Under the pieces are notes generated by a model. It ran no database searches. It saw only the letters and a list, made by a program, of their open reading frames with translations, and was not told the origin of the DNA. Positions 1 through 12,555 of a stretch of 64,000 nt of DNA are shown piece after piece (the stretch's first letter is position 1; each line of letters starts with the position of its first letter). A program made the position numbers and the translations under genes. This DNA comes from Ignelater luminosus (lineage: Eukaryota > Arthropoda > Insecta > Coleoptera > Elateridae), in assembly GCA_011009095.1 (NCBI GenBank), contig VTPC01090710.1:84548-148547 (forward strand), written 5' to 3'.

Positions 1-1884
1 ATTTTTTCGGTAATTAATAATTAACCGTCCCTGTTGACACCAGACACGAACTTCTTACATAGAAAGAAGATACTAATAGAACGTTTTTTCTAATGACCTG
101 ACAGAGTTGAGTTAAAGATATTTTGTCGTTATTCCAAAAAAACAATCCATAGATATACAACATTCTTTTTCGTCCACTTGTTGTTTTTTGTTTTAAACTA
201 GTACATATAAAAGAAGATATTTTAAGAACGCTGTTTTTCAAAAAGAAAATCCTTTCGTTGAATGTATTAGTTTTTCCCGAGTTTTCACTTTGTCTGTGTT
301 CCTGACCTCAAGCACTCAAGAACTCACTTCTTCTGGAAATGTCCTTGAAAACTCTTTTTGACAATAGGTTGTCATTACCACATCCAATCCTATACTGTCA
401 CATATTAACTTCTAGGTATTATCGAAACTTGATTTGCATTGTTTTGCTGCAGAGACATGAGAATAGGACGTTCTTCCCGTAGATTTATCAGAATTATCGA
501 TAAGCTAAGTATATAGCATCTTTTGGGTACATGAATACAAAATTTTATTTTCTAATATAATGACATGAAATGATATACTGTGTCGGTTAACTGGTTCAGA
601 AATCCTTGTAAATTTGTTTGGATTTTAAAATATCTCTGTTACAATATAGTATAAGGAATGTTCCATAAGTAGAAGTAAGTGAAGATCATGCCTGCAATCT
701 CTGAGTTGCTTTGGCTTTCATAAAGGCTACAAAATCTAAGTTTTTCATAAATCTTGCACGTTTATGACAAGATTGCATAAGTACTTTCTGAACAATAGGC
801 TTGATGTAAATAGGAATGTGATTTTTACTTGAATAGCAGGATTGTAGCTACGGGTAGGCAAAGGGTTTAAGGATGACATAAGAGCATTAGGGGAAAATAT
901 AATTTCTTTGTGCTAACAAAAACGCAACAAAGCAATTTCATGATTGCAATAATTTGTTTTTTCGTTAACCTCATTAGAAGGCAGGCTTTTCGACTTTCAT
1001 TTAGTGACCGAAAGTTGACGATTATATTTTAGCGAGAGACAAAGACATTTTGTCTCCCACAGGGAAACAAAGTAATTTTTTCTCCCTGTTCAAGTTTTAT
1101 TTAGTTTTTTTCTTAGATACCTTTTGGATACCAAAGCTATCTTACAGTTACTTGCAAAAGTAAATTCTTAATATGGAATAACCTTTATTTAGGTTTTTGA
1201 TAAATTTATTAAGGTCGACGAAAAATCATATGTGAAATTCTGGAAGAAAGTATCACTTTTTTCCCTTGCAACACAAATAACTTATATCAACGATCTAACC
1301 CTAAATAATACATATTATAATAATCAATACGGATTTCGCTCAAACAGCAATGGCAACTCCGAGGCGGTTGTTGATGATAGTGTTCACAGGAATTAAATTT
1401 TTTACTGCGTAGAACGCGATGTAGTGTAATGCTTTGTTGTTGGCTTTTTGGGACAGGCAACACTTCATTGTCTATGCCGGCAACAAAATTTAGAGATTGG
1501 CAAAACATCGGCACCAGAATAAAATCGCACGAGAATTCGATTTCCCATAGAAGATGCGTTATCGACTTAGAAGCTCTTAAATTAATATAAACAAAAATCT
1601 ATTGAAAATATTGGACACAATCTCAGAGCAAGCTTATTGCAATAGTGGAACTGGTATCAAAAAGAAAATCGTATTAGAAATTAAATGTGCCAGATATTTC
1701 ACTGTCATTTTGAATACGACTCCTGGCGTAAAAGAAAAACTCGGTTATGTTTCGATTAACACCCTCAGAAAATAGTTGACAGTATCGGGCCCTAATATTA
1801 AAAATATCGAAAGCTATGCCCCAATATGGCTGGGCAATATTAGAATGTTTAAGTTAGAATATTACTAGAAAATCCCACAGCAAG
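1..1884. other. No gene recognised
   Basis: AT-rich DNA with only short open frames of no recognisable content. The last few hundred bases, from about 1600, probably belong to the hAT relic that follows, but I cannot fix its left border and see no clear terminal repeat. Confidence 0.5.
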
Positions 1885-2960
1885 TTTTGTCCTATGTTCA
1901 GCATATAATTCAAATTTAATGGAATTACATAGTGTCTTAGATAACTCTGACATAATCACCTTTTTTGGAACAATTCGGAACCTTTTTAATTCTTTTGTGC
2001 AATTTACAATCAGATAGGATAGCTTAAATGTACTTTAAGAATAATGTTGGAAGATTTAGCGACAGTAGGTAGTCATTAATCCTAAAAGCAATGATTATTC
2101 AATTCAAAGCCTTTCTAGGACTTCTGGAAAAAATAACCGACCGTGCCATTTGTTATGAGGAAATGATTCATGGCGTAAAGAAGTATCCGTTGGTGTTTTG
2201 ATCATTCATTTTGAACAAATTTAATACAGTAAATCTTTTAACTGATATTGATATAGCTTGCAAGCGTATCAAAGAATTACTCAAAACAATTAAGAGTTAC
2301 ACGAACGATTGTTTTGATAAAGCTGAAAGAACATTTAAAGGTATTTATTATGTCTTACTTAAGTCTATGTCTTTTAAGCCCTTCGCACTCGTTATTTTTC
2401 CTATGAGCGGGAATTCGGGCGACAACTATTGTGTCAAAATTGTGATATCTTTATAAAACACTGAAACCTGCGCAGAAGAAAAACTAAAAGAATGCCTGGA
2501 GAACTTGGAAGTGACTCTAACTTGACTCCAGATGTCAAGCAAAGGCAAGTAGTTAATATATCAATTTCATAGCTTTCTAACTGTGTGACTGATACCAAAG
2601 CTTAAATGAACTCTTAGCCGATTTTAAATTTTTAAATGTTTCACCGCTTTCAGAGATGAGGCTTAGTGATACAGAAGAATCTATTAATGATTTATGCATA
2701 AAATATCCATGTCCAAGGAACTTAGATCCAGTAAAGTTTTTGTAAAAAGCTTTGAGGCCCAGGAGCTCGTTGAATTTCAAAACTAACCCCTTCTCAAAAT
2801 AGTTTAGGAGTTGAATAAATTTGATTTACTGAGTATTCTAATTTTTTATAGCAGTACAAATATTTCATTTCCTTAAGGTCGACCATGTCTCAAGATCGAC
2901 TCTCTCTATAGAGAGGTTCATCACAGACTCTATCTTATTTGAAACACGTATTTCATATGT
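1885..2960 (+). pseudogene. hAT-family transposase relic (ZMYM1/DUF4371-like)
   Basis: A decayed transposase read in shifting plus-strand frames. From about 1888 the translation gives LCSAYNSNLMELHSVLDNSD and then ITFFGTIRNLF, which matches the stretch around the conserved histidine and FFGT(I/V)Q.L motif of hAT transposases related to ZMYM1. About 2211-2456 encodes an open segment with LLTDIDIACKRIKELLKTIK, typical of the helical domain that follows. About 2600-2780 continues in another frame (FKFLNVSPLSEMRLSDTEES). At 2875-2910 LRSTMSQDRLS is the usual end of the hAT dimerisation domain. Stops lie at about 1995 and 2020 and there are several frameshifts, plus an apparent deletion between about 2800 and 2870. 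The family assignment rests on motif recall, not a search. It is certainly non-functional. Confidence 0.62.
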
Positions 2961-4255
2961 TACTACCTAGATATAACTAAGGGGCGGACAAATATTGACT
3001 TGCCTATAGTAAAATTTTGCCTTGCTACAGCCCCGTTGAATAGTAATTATTACCAGTGCCAACAGTCTCAAGACGTTAATTTTCACGTTAGTACTTTGTT
3101 GTCTACCGATGCCGTATTATTTTTGTATGAATATATTTTGGTTTAAATAAAATTTGCCACTTGGTTCTTTTTTTTTGAGTTACGATTTCCTATCCTGTCT
3201 CACGCCACAAAGTCCTCCAGCTAACTGTTTCTCGTTTCTGATATATTTATCAGCTGGCTTTCCTTAAACATGTTCCTTTTTGTCATATATCCACCAGTTA
3301 GATAAAAGGTGTTTTTGCCATGGCATCACATATCCCCAAACATACACATATGGTGTGTCTTTTTTTATAAATACGTAGCCTGACAGTTTTCTCTACCTCT
3401 GATGGCTTCAATGGAGCAAACAGTTAATAATTACTATCAAGTGTTATTATCAGCTACATTTTCGGAATTTAATAAATTGCAGTGATGTAAATACTTGAAG
3501 TATAGAAGTTGTGCAATAAAATCAATACAGTGGAGTAACTAATAAGTGCATTTGGAATTATTCATCCTCCTTCCTTAGACATAAACTGGTATTGTAAAAA
3601 ACCTTATATGCGATATGTGACCGAGACGGCATAAAGATCAAAACAGTTTCGTATTTTCATTCAAATCGACATGGCTTAGTTTGAGCTGGTTTAAAGTTTT
3701 GTAAGATGTATTGATAAGTTGTTTAAACAAACATGAAATGTAAACTCGGTAAGACAGCAAGAGTCGGATATACGAAACAGTTATTGACTTTACCTACTTC
3801 TAGGATTTTGATCCTTATTCGTAATCTTTTTATATCTTTTATAAAAAATAGGTTAGCATGTTCAGAAAGACGAATAGGTTATTCAAGGTTGCTGTATTTG
3901 AATATTTTGTTTCACGTTTTAACAGTTTAATAGTTAAAGAATTAAAACATACTTAGCACTAACAAAGTTAAAACAGAAATTGTGCAGATGACAACAAACG
4001 GTAAACGAAACCAGAGAAGGAAAGATTTTACTATAAAATGATTAAATACGGGAAGTATGTACAGATTGTTGTATAAATAATGTCGCAATTCATTGTTTTA
4101 ATGAATGGATTAATCAAATACACAAAATCTGACTTAGCATTAATCAGGCAAAATGTATTGTCTAAGTGGCTGTAAGCAAATCTTGTATAATTAATTGTAA
4201 TTTGTATATTTGTATAATTGTATAATTGTTTTATTTAAAAAATAACCTGCGACAC
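2961..4255. other. No gene recognised
   Basis: AT-rich intergenic DNA. Short open frames (for example 3733-3930) have no domain, signal peptide or splice context that I recognise. Simple T/A-rich runs lie at 4195-4240, just before the mariner. Confidence 0.5.
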
Positions 4256-4257
4256 TA

Positions 4258-4275
4258 CGAGGGTGGTCTGAAAAG
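4258..4275 (+). repeat. Mariner left terminal inverted repeat
   Basis: An 18 bp repeat that matches the complement of 5481-5498 exactly and is preceded by TA at 4256-4257. Beyond 18 bp the two ends differ. Confidence 0.92.
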
Positions 4276-4419
4276 ATGGCAGCACTCGTAAATAAAAGCT
4301 ACTGAATTTCGTTGTTCATCTGTTGACAGTTACTCACCAAAGTTTCAGCCATTTTGGACGCGCAGTTTTTATGTAACAGTCGTTTGAGTGAGTTGATGTG
4401 AGTTTTTTTGTGAAAATAT

Positions 4420-5433
4420 TTGTTTTTGAAAGGCAATACGCCTTCGCAAATAAAAGATGAGTTGGATTCTGTGTATGGGGACTCTGCACCATCATTTACC
4501 ACAGTGAAATTTTGGGCTGCTGAATTTAAACGTGGCCGTAAGAGCTTAGGAGACGATGAACGTTCGGGACGTCCAAAAACTGCAACTACCGACGAAAACA
4601 TCGCCAAAGTTCACCAAATGGTGCTAAACGACCGCCGAATTAAAGTGAGAGAGATAGCAGAGGTTATGAACATGTCAAAAGAACGTGTTTGTCACATATT
4701 AAATCAACATTTAGGCATGAGAAAGCTGTCCGCGCGTTGGGTGCCGCGTTTGCTCACGTTAGACCAAAAACGTGTTCGAATGAATATTTCCAACGCTCTT
4801 TTGGCGCAGTTTAGGCGAAATAAATCCGAGTTTTGGCGCCGATTAATTACTGTAGATGAAACTTGGATACACCATTATACGCCCGAAACAAAAATACAGT
4901 CCAAACAGTGGACTGCAAAGGGGGAACCGGCTCCAAAAAAAGCAAAAACTGTTTTTTCGGCTGGGAAAGTGATGGCGACTGTTTTTTGGGATAGTCATGG
5001 AGTTATTTTAATCGATTATCTTCAAAAAGGAAAAACCATTACAGGAGCATACTATGCATCATTACTTGACAAGCTGAAGGCAGAACTTGCGAAAACACGG
5101 CCACATTTGCAGAAAAAGAAAATCCTGTTTCACCAAGACAACGCACCGTCTCACACCTCAGCGGTTGCCATGGTGAAAATCCACGAATTACGGTTTGAAC
5201 TGCTTGACCATTCGCCTTACTCACCAGATCTAGCCCCAAGCGACTTCTTTTTGTTCCCTCATCTAAAAATTGCGCTCGGAGGACAAAGATTTTCGTCAAA
5301 TGAAGAGGCAATCACCTTCGTGAACAATTATTTTGCAGAGAAAAATGCCGAGTACTATTTGGACGGGTTACAGAGATGGGAGCATCGCTGGGAGAAGTGT
5401 GTAGAGTTACAAGAAGACTATGTTGAAAAATAA
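4420..5433 (+). CDS. Mariner transposase (DD34D), start region damaged
   Basis: The Tc1/mariner DDE transposase cuts the element at its terminal repeats and inserts it at TA. The open frame is 337 codons. An N-terminal paired helix-turn-helix region (about residues 1-105) is followed by the linker motif WVPRLL at 107-112 and the catalytic domain. The three catalytic aspartates are all present: VDETW (D146), HQDNAPSH (D240) and YSPDLAPSD (D275), with 34 residues between the last two. It ends ELQEDYVEK and resembles the irritans-type branch. The oddity is at the front. The frame opens at a TTG, the in-frame ATG at 4396 is followed at once by TGA (4399), and a second TGA lies at 4411. About the first 8-12 residues are therefore not translatable from a normal ATG, and the copy is probably inactive despite an intact catalytic core. 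Confidence 0.9.
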   Translation: MFLKGNTPSQIKDELDSVYGDSAPSFTTVKFWAAEFKRGRKSLGDDERSGRPKTATTDENIAKVHQMVLNDRRIKVREIAEVMNMSKERVCHILNQHLGMRKLSARWVPRLLTLDQKRVRMNISNALLAQFRRNKSEFWRRLITVDETWIHHYTPETKIQSKQWTAKGEPAPKKAKTVFSAGKVMATVFWDSHGVILIDYLQKGKTITGAYYASLLDKLKAELAKTRPHLQKKKILFHQDNAPSHTSAVAMVKIHELRFELLDHSPYSPDLAPSDFFLFPHLKIALGGQRFSSNEEAITFVNNYFAEKNAEYYLDGLQRWEHRWEKCVELQEDYVEK

Positions 5434-5480
5434 AAAAAAATTTTTAGAAAAAATGTCTTGTATCTTTGTTAGGTCGGAAA

Positions 5481-5498
5481 CTTTTCAGACCACCCTCG
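5481..5498 (-). repeat. Mariner right terminal inverted repeat
   Basis: An 18 bp perfect complement of the left repeat, followed by TA at 5499-5500. Confidence 0.92.
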
Positions 5499-5500
5499 TA

Positions 5501-6990
5501 TTTATGAGAAAAATAAATCGTTAGGTAATTGTATTGAAAATTATTCCGAAATCAATTTATGCACGACACATCTAGGGCATGTTTGCAATGTTACACGTAA
5601 CTTTACAACTTCAGATTTTGCTGCTCTTTTTACAAAAAAAAAAGTTTATAAAGCTTTCAATTCCTTATCAGGTAATATTTGTATTTGACAACTCACAGTT
5701 TCTATATAGCAGAATGTTTTGTAATTAATTAATATGTCTATTTACATGTAATTTGGACATTCGTTTTCTGGATGACTGTACATCATGTAGCCGAATTTTA
5801 GTTTATGCTATCACTGCAGATATTTTATGATTCAGTTTAATAAATAGTTTAGAGTAGTAAATATTATTTTATCGTAAATGATGTAGTAAACACAATAATA
5901 ATTTCCTTTCGAAAGAAATTCTTTACTTATACCGAGAATTTTTTAGTTTGAATCAATAGTCGATAATTTACTTTCTGAATACCCTGAAAAAGTAAGAGCA
6001 AATAAGAAACAACATCTGGAATATTTCCAAAGTTGTAAATATAATTTTTGTGCTTTATAAACCTTTTATAATAGCATTATCAGCGTACACGGCTTATGAA
6101 TTCAGAGATAAAAGAATTTTCCAGTTGAACAGGTCCAGTTTATGCCTTATCTAACTTTTGCTATAATTCAATACACAATTGTTATCGAATACGGTTTTCC
6201 ACGGTGTAGCTTTTTCCTATTGTATAGTTTCGTATTATTACGTTGACGTCGACTGGATTATTTTTTCATTGTATAAAACCATAACCAATTTGTTCTGCTT
6301 CGGTTTCTTATGTTATAACGTTACTCATTTTCATTCTACTTGAAGTTATTAAACAAGATTGTTGTAGAATAGTCTTCAAGAATATTAACATTAATTTGAT
6401 TGTAAAAGCAATTTCACAGAAAAGGGGCAACAAAATTTAATTTTAATTAGGTTGCATTTTGCGTTACCAAATTTAGCTGAATTTATTAAATTTAATCATC
6501 TTTATTTTAATTTGAGGTTATTAAACAAATAGGCTATTACTTTGACATCAAACATCTTTCGAAACAAAATTGTAACACTTCTTTATCCAACAAATAGTTT
6601 CGTTTAATTTATTTATAGGTATTATTTACAGGTAAAATCTAATCAAGTCGATAAAAACTTGCAAAAAGGTAATTTATTCGCTATAACAATAAATTCCTGA
6701 AGCACAATGACAGGAAAACAAATATAGAATTTTCATCAAGGAGCTTTTTATTTATGCTGCGCTTTATTATTTACCTTTGAGTTTTTTGCCACATATGGCA
6801 TAGACATAGACCACATATGCATAAAAGCATTCTTCTATGCGTTACATATTTTAATTTAAAGCCCTATTAGAATCCATTTTGTAGCGCAGTTTCATTGATT
6901 TGGTGTCATTGCAATATCTTCATTTCAAATTTTGTCATCAATCGTAAATGTTTATCACATTATTCTTTATTCTACACCAATCTATCGAAG
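5501..6990. other. No gene recognised
   Basis: Very AT-rich DNA with no open frame of note and no repeat structure that I can see. Confidence 0.5.
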
Positions 6991-7224
6991 TGGTATCGTC
7001 GCAACAGAGGGGTACACATTCTACAACAGCACAGCGAGAACTGAGATCTCTCTCAAAAGTATGCCGTTCCTCCAGAAAACCAAAGATTAAGAAACAGTAA
7101 CATGATAAATAAGGACAAAATTCGAGCTCTCGAAAAAAATCACTTTAATACCTAAGTAGTCTAAGATTACCCAATATCCAGAGACTTATCCTATGAAAAG
7201 TTAAATCTTCGTTATATCATTAAA

Positions 7225-7725
7225 TCTGATTGCATACCTGGATATGAATCGGGTAATTACAGCAGAAATATTGTTACATCAGATCAATCAATTCCCACAA
7301 GTATGCGGTTGGGACAAAAAGAATATGGTATACATCATGCAGACTGGACTGAATTGATTTTCTCGGGACTAGTACAAGAGACAGGATTACGCAACAACGT
7401 TAAGGAATATGCTAGTTTTAAAGAGCATGTTTAGTCAGACATGGAATCAACACTAACTCAGAAAAATGGAAAAGGCCGTGTCATGAATGGTATAAAAAAA
7501 TAGGAAATTTTGTGAAAACTGGGACCAGGGCAGGTCGTTATGTAGGACCAGAAAATCTGTATGCCCATTATCTTTTATATCACATTTTTTGTCACTCAGA
7601 AAGACCTCGATTCAGTATTATAACTGTTCCAAATTTGGTCACTGATTGTCATGAAGCGAAGAAACAGTGCGACGGATACAAACTTTATGGGCATAGATCC
7701 TCCGAGTGCAGTAGGTACAAGTAAG
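7225..7725 (+). pseudogene. Ty3/gypsy-type gag relic with zinc knuckle
   Basis: About 7260-7350 reads like retroelement capsid (LLHQINQFPQVCGWDKKNMV). Near the end of the open frame at 7512-7724, CDGYKLYGHRSSEC has the spacing of a nucleocapsid CX2CX4HX4C knuckle, but the second cysteine is tyrosine. Stops and frameshifts interrupt the rest. It sits just upstream of a reverse transcriptase relic in the same orientation, as gag does in a gypsy element. I found no flanking LTRs or primer binding site, so the borders are approximate. Confidence 0.5.
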
Positions 7726-7754
7726 TCTCAACAATGAATATCCAGATGTGAAAC

Positions 7755-8070
7755 TATACATCTATTACAGAGCGTTAAATCTAAAAACTGTGAAAGATAA
7801 ACATCTCATGCCAAGAATTGATGAGCACCTAGACAAGAAACACTGTAGATGTTACACAACATCAGATTCCGATAGCCGAAACGTTCATAGAAAAGACGGC
7901 CTTTATAACCCCTGATTGGACTTGTCTACGTACCAGCAGTCTTCCAAATATACGATGAAAAATGGCTTTCAAATATTGAGCAAGGTACTCGACGCACTTG
8001 AAGAGGCTAACCTAACGCTGAGGCTCTCCAAGTACTATTTCTTAAGAATCACTACTAAATATACATTTAT
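7755..8070 (+). pseudogene. Ty3/gypsy reverse transcriptase relic
   Basis: From about 7767 one frame reads YRALNLKTVKDKHLMPRIDE, matching the first conserved block of gypsy-type RT ((D)YR.LN..T.KD..P.P.ID). At about 7950-8040 another frame reads KVLDALEEANLTLRLSKYYF, matching the later block (VL..L..ANL.L...KC.F). The segment between them, with the catalytic YxDD region, is frameshifted or deleted. No integrase or LTR was found downstream. It is a dead 5' pol fragment of the same element as the gag relic. Confidence 0.72.
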
Positions 8071-8099
8071 GACAGTTAAGATCTGAAACTCTTTAAGAA

Positions 8100-11000
8100 A
8101 AGTACATTGGCAGTTTTAATTTTTTTTACAAAAAGAAGAAGAAAAGATTGGTTGATCAGTCGCTTCTGGATGTTAAGCAAAATGACATTGCAAATAGTAA
8201 AGTTTAATTGCCAACACAAGTTCATTAGTTACACATTTTGTAAGGTACCTTGTAAAATTGAAAGTAAGTAAGTTTCAAAATCTATTTCTATTGTGAAGAT
8301 ACGGTTTACAATTATGCATCTTTGGGGTACACATATTCTTATTGATTAGACCCTGAAAGGTTTGTGACTGTTAGTTGAACCGAGCTTCAAGCACTGAAAA
8401 CGTATCTTTGATTGTCATTAGGTATGTAATTAGTACTAACAGTCATCTTAAAGAGAGACAGTCGGTTATTCATATTTTTTTACTCTACACAAAAATTCGA
8501 AATATTGCAACATTGGGAGTGTTAAGTGACTCAAATTATGTTATCATAAAGGACTTAATGTTTTTTTTTCCTACTTAAGGAATCTGGCAATGAAATTTTC
8601 AAGAAAGCATACGATCTGCTTATCTGTTTTTTTCATCTGAATCTCTAAAATTAGACAGAAAATGTTATGGATCTTTTGTCGTTTATTTATGATATTTTTT
8701 AACTTTTTAATGATTTTTAAAATTTTACATTTAACCTTGTAGGGGTTACGGCACTATGATTGTTCCTCTGTTAGCCGCTACCGATTAAACTCGGTTGAAC
8801 ATTCTTTGTTAAAATTTTAAAATTATATTATTTATCTTGCAGGATCTATTTGTATTATTTCTTAACAGAAAAATCATTAAGTAACTAGATTTGTACGAAA
8901 GTTGATATTGTGATGTTTCCTACCATCTGTACAAACCAATAAAATCGATGAAAAATAGATTTTCTCTGTAGTACCGAAAATCTTAAGTGCACGTCACTAC
9001 TATATTACACGACTCTCAATAGCTTTCCATCTACTGAAACTCAATATTAGACGAATCCGCATAGAGATGAAACCACCGCATACTACGTTGAGTTTGTATC
9101 AGAATATAAGATTTTAGTATGCATATATCAGAAATACAGAAAAAACATAACATTCTTTGGTCGTTTAAATTTTTTGAAGTTACCTTGGTTATTGCTGAAA
9201 TTCCCTAGAGCATTAAATTTTTTAAAGTAAAAGTAATTTCGGCAAAATTTTTTTTATAGTGTTTTTGCCAATATGAAACTTTTACAGCAGTTTATAATTT
9301 TTTTTGACAGGTCGTGTCGTGGCAAAAAAACAAAATTTAATTAGCATTTGTTCGTCGTAAAACAAAACAGAAACGTTTACATTTTAATTATCAAAACTAA
9401 ATTTAAATTTTCAGTTGAGAAAGTAAAGTAAATGCGTACTCTGTCCTTTTTTATATCCTTTTAATGCGCTACTACCCTGTCATTTCCACATCATGGCTGA
9501 TATTTACAATGCAAATTTCTCACACGATGCTAGTCAGAAGTTACCTTTCATTCTTTTAATCCACCATTTTCTCCTCGACTGATCTTGTAAAAAAAATTAC
9601 CAAACGGAATTTCGTTCTTTTTTTTTTTGCTTCCTTGTATCGGGAAAAATTTAGATTTAATCAAAATTAAATCCTTAAAAATAAAGGAAGAAACTTTCTT
9701 TTGATGAAAATACAATTCCTTTTATGTGAAGAAAGATTACTCGGCTTGAATATTTACGAAATAAATAAATAAATAGCAAGATACAAAAAAGAAAATTGCA
9801 TTTGTACAAAATGGGGTTCAACGAGCGAAGACGAGAAACACAAAATGCATTTAGAACGGCATCATTTCCTAGCAAATGTTAGCTGTTATCGTGCAGTAAC
9901 TAGACTTCCACTACATTAAGTTTGTTTCACTATTTCTGTTTTGTTGTGTCGTTTGTATTTAAAATAGTCGAATCTAGAGATTACTTCTCCCTTAGTGTTT
10001 TTGTTACATTTGAAATTTTCGCCGGATTAAACGAATTTTCATCTAGATGAAAGGGAAATGGAAAGTGGAATTTTGTTTTTAGATCCCGTGAAAAATTCCG
10101 CAATTTTAATTTAAATTAGGAAAAATTGTTAAAAAGGAATTAGTTAGAAAAAATAAACGGAAAAAGCACGAAAAATTCAAATGTAGGACAATTAAAGGTT
10201 GGGAAAGATAAAATCAGAAATGAAATAACAATAAATCTGGCTTATTATCAGTTTTAGGCAGATTTCAGGCTTTAATAAAATACCGGCTGAAAAAAATAAT
10301 GAAAAATCAATGTTAAATTGAAGGAGGGATGAACAAAAGAGTTCGAAGCGCACTTTTGCAACACTAATTAATTGGGTTCTATTTTTAAATCTTTTGTGTG
10401 CACTTTTTAGTACCATAGAATCTAGTTTTAATTAGTATGCACTTCTGATATTAATTCTGAAACTGAAAATGATGAAGATTAATTGAATTTTTAAAGTAGT
10501 TCTCGACTTGATCTTTATTTACATCGACATTTGTTTATTTATCGTAGCTATGTAATGTTTCGCATTGTTAATGCAGAAATGAAATGCTGAAAAGACAAAA
10601 AATGGAAAAAGAAGAAAAATTAATTAAACAGAAGTTCGTTTATAATATTTTCTCACGGTAAGCTGCACTTTCTCATTAAGAACTGCGGATTTGCTTAATA
10701 AAGTTCTAAATTATGCAGAACACAATTTGAGGTTTTTGGCTTAAATCGCGTCAGTCTTTTCTAATTTTGTGAAGCATCAAATTACCAGGTGGAAAATTTC
10801 GCCCGGAAATTTTTTCCTCTTCGATGAAAAGAAAAATGTATGTAATGAAATTGTTTTATGTATCCTGATATGCTGCCGTTTTCCTCTGTTTCTAACCTTT
10901 GTTTATTTAATAAATTATGAATTACACCCACGTTAAGCATTAAACATTAGTGGGAGTAACGAGTAAACGTGTCTACGACACGTGGTCCCAAACATTACAG

Positions 11001-12540
11001 GGCATTCATAGTTTGTTGTTAGATTAAACTTTATTAATCGTGTTTTACATTGAGATTTATTACCTTTTCTAAGTAAGCCTTTTAGCTGTAATGGAAGCTG
11101 CTTTTTCATACTTACCTGCATTACCTTATTGCTATCTTTCTCTTTGCTTACTTATTTACTGTTTGCTTTCTAATGCTCCATAATGTATTTTCAGAAAGTT
11201 TTTCAATTTCTGTACAAAAAGCATGTTTATGATGGATCGTAAAACAGAAGCTCAATGTCTTGGATGATAAAAAGACAGAAATTTTCCAGACCCACTCAAA
11301 TTGAAAAATCAGGCAACTTTTTTGTTTTCAAATATGTCACAGAAAAGTAGAACTTGATAGATATCAGCTTGTACTGTCATATAATATCATTGTCAGCTTT
11401 TTTAGACAGAAAGATGAAAGCAGAATAAAACAGTAACTTATTTTAACACGTCTTTGTAGCAGCTTTGTAATTGTAATTAAGAATGACTTGAAATAATTAT
11501 AATTAGTACCATAGATAAGAAAGGTCACATTATTCTTTAATGCATTGTAACCTAGACAACAAGATTTTTGGATTTTGCTCTTTTTTAATTTTGACTACTA
11601 TATGACTGCAGTGAAACGTAGAAAATTATGGTTTCATCATCTCTAATTGAAGAATTCTTCAGCGTACGTATAATTTGTCTAATGATTCAATGAAGATAAA
11701 GCAAATTGAAAATTTGTCACTGAAGAGTTCCCTAAAGATAACTTTTGTATGATAACTCTGTGATGTTTGTTAAACAACAGAAAGACAGCAGCCATTGAAA
11801 GTAAACCTTCTTGTGATTATTCTGCCTAGTACAATTTAAAGGATAAATATGTAGAAGTGTCCACTCTCAGATTTCGAAGCTGACTGCCTAATTATTAGAA
11901 CAAAGTTAAATACAACGTACAGTAATTGTTCAGTTGGCATATACCGTATTGAATTTCTACCGACATTAAATTTTCATTTTAATTCTATAAATGTATTGCT
12001 GAGCTTATGCTAGATACTTGCCAAGGTAACGTTTATCATTATCACTACTGATGATCAATAGTATCGTATTCCCAAAGACTTTATCTAATTACCAGTAGCT
12101 CCCAGTATTTAGTTTAAACTCAAACTTTGAAAGTGTACAGAGAACTCATTGCAATGTTGAGAATTTCCTCTAATGTGTTCGAACGTATAAAATAAATTTA
12201 TTTCTTTGCTGTGTTTGATGATATAAAAAATACGAAGAAATCATAAAATAATTTGTCGAATTTAATGGAAGATATTTCAACCTGCCAAGAACGAAGCTGT
12301 ATTGTCATCAATATACGATACTGTGATAAAGCCATTTTTGATGTGGGAACGGTATTATGGCATCTGTTACAGTATGACATTCTTTTGCTATTTTCGAATT
12401 TTATTTAGAAAATGCTAATTAACTATGGTATTATGATAAGTAAATGTATCAATAATTAGTAATAATGTCATACAGATAAACCTTTTAAGACTGCTCAGTG
12501 TTTTAGTTTGACTACAATAAGGCCTTACAATTTTTCAAAA
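8100..12540. other. No gene recognised
   Basis: About 4.4 kb of AT-rich sequence. Open frames are at most 74 codons and look random. There are no long direct or inverted repeats that I can see by eye. It could be intergenic or part of a large intron. Confidence 0.5.
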
Positions 12541-12555
12541 ACTCCACCTCCGTGT

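Larger units (their letters stand above)
4258..5498 (+). mobile_element. Near-complete mariner element, 1241 bp
   Basis: The ends are 18 bp perfect terminal inverted repeats, CGAGGGTGGTCTGAAAAG at 4258-4275 and its complement at 5481-5498. A TA dinucleotide flanks each side (4256-4257 and 5499-5500), as expected for mariner target-site duplication. The size is normal for a full-length mariner. The interior carries one long transposase frame with no internal stop, so this copy is much younger than the other three mariner copies in the window. Confidence 0.93.

Noticed and set aside
4299..4607. Open frame of 102 codons on the minus strand
   Set aside because: It lies antisense to the mariner 5' region and transposase start. 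Its translation is a shadow without family resemblance.
5039..5311. Open frame of 90 codons on the minus strand
   Set aside because: Antisense shadow of the mariner catalytic domain.
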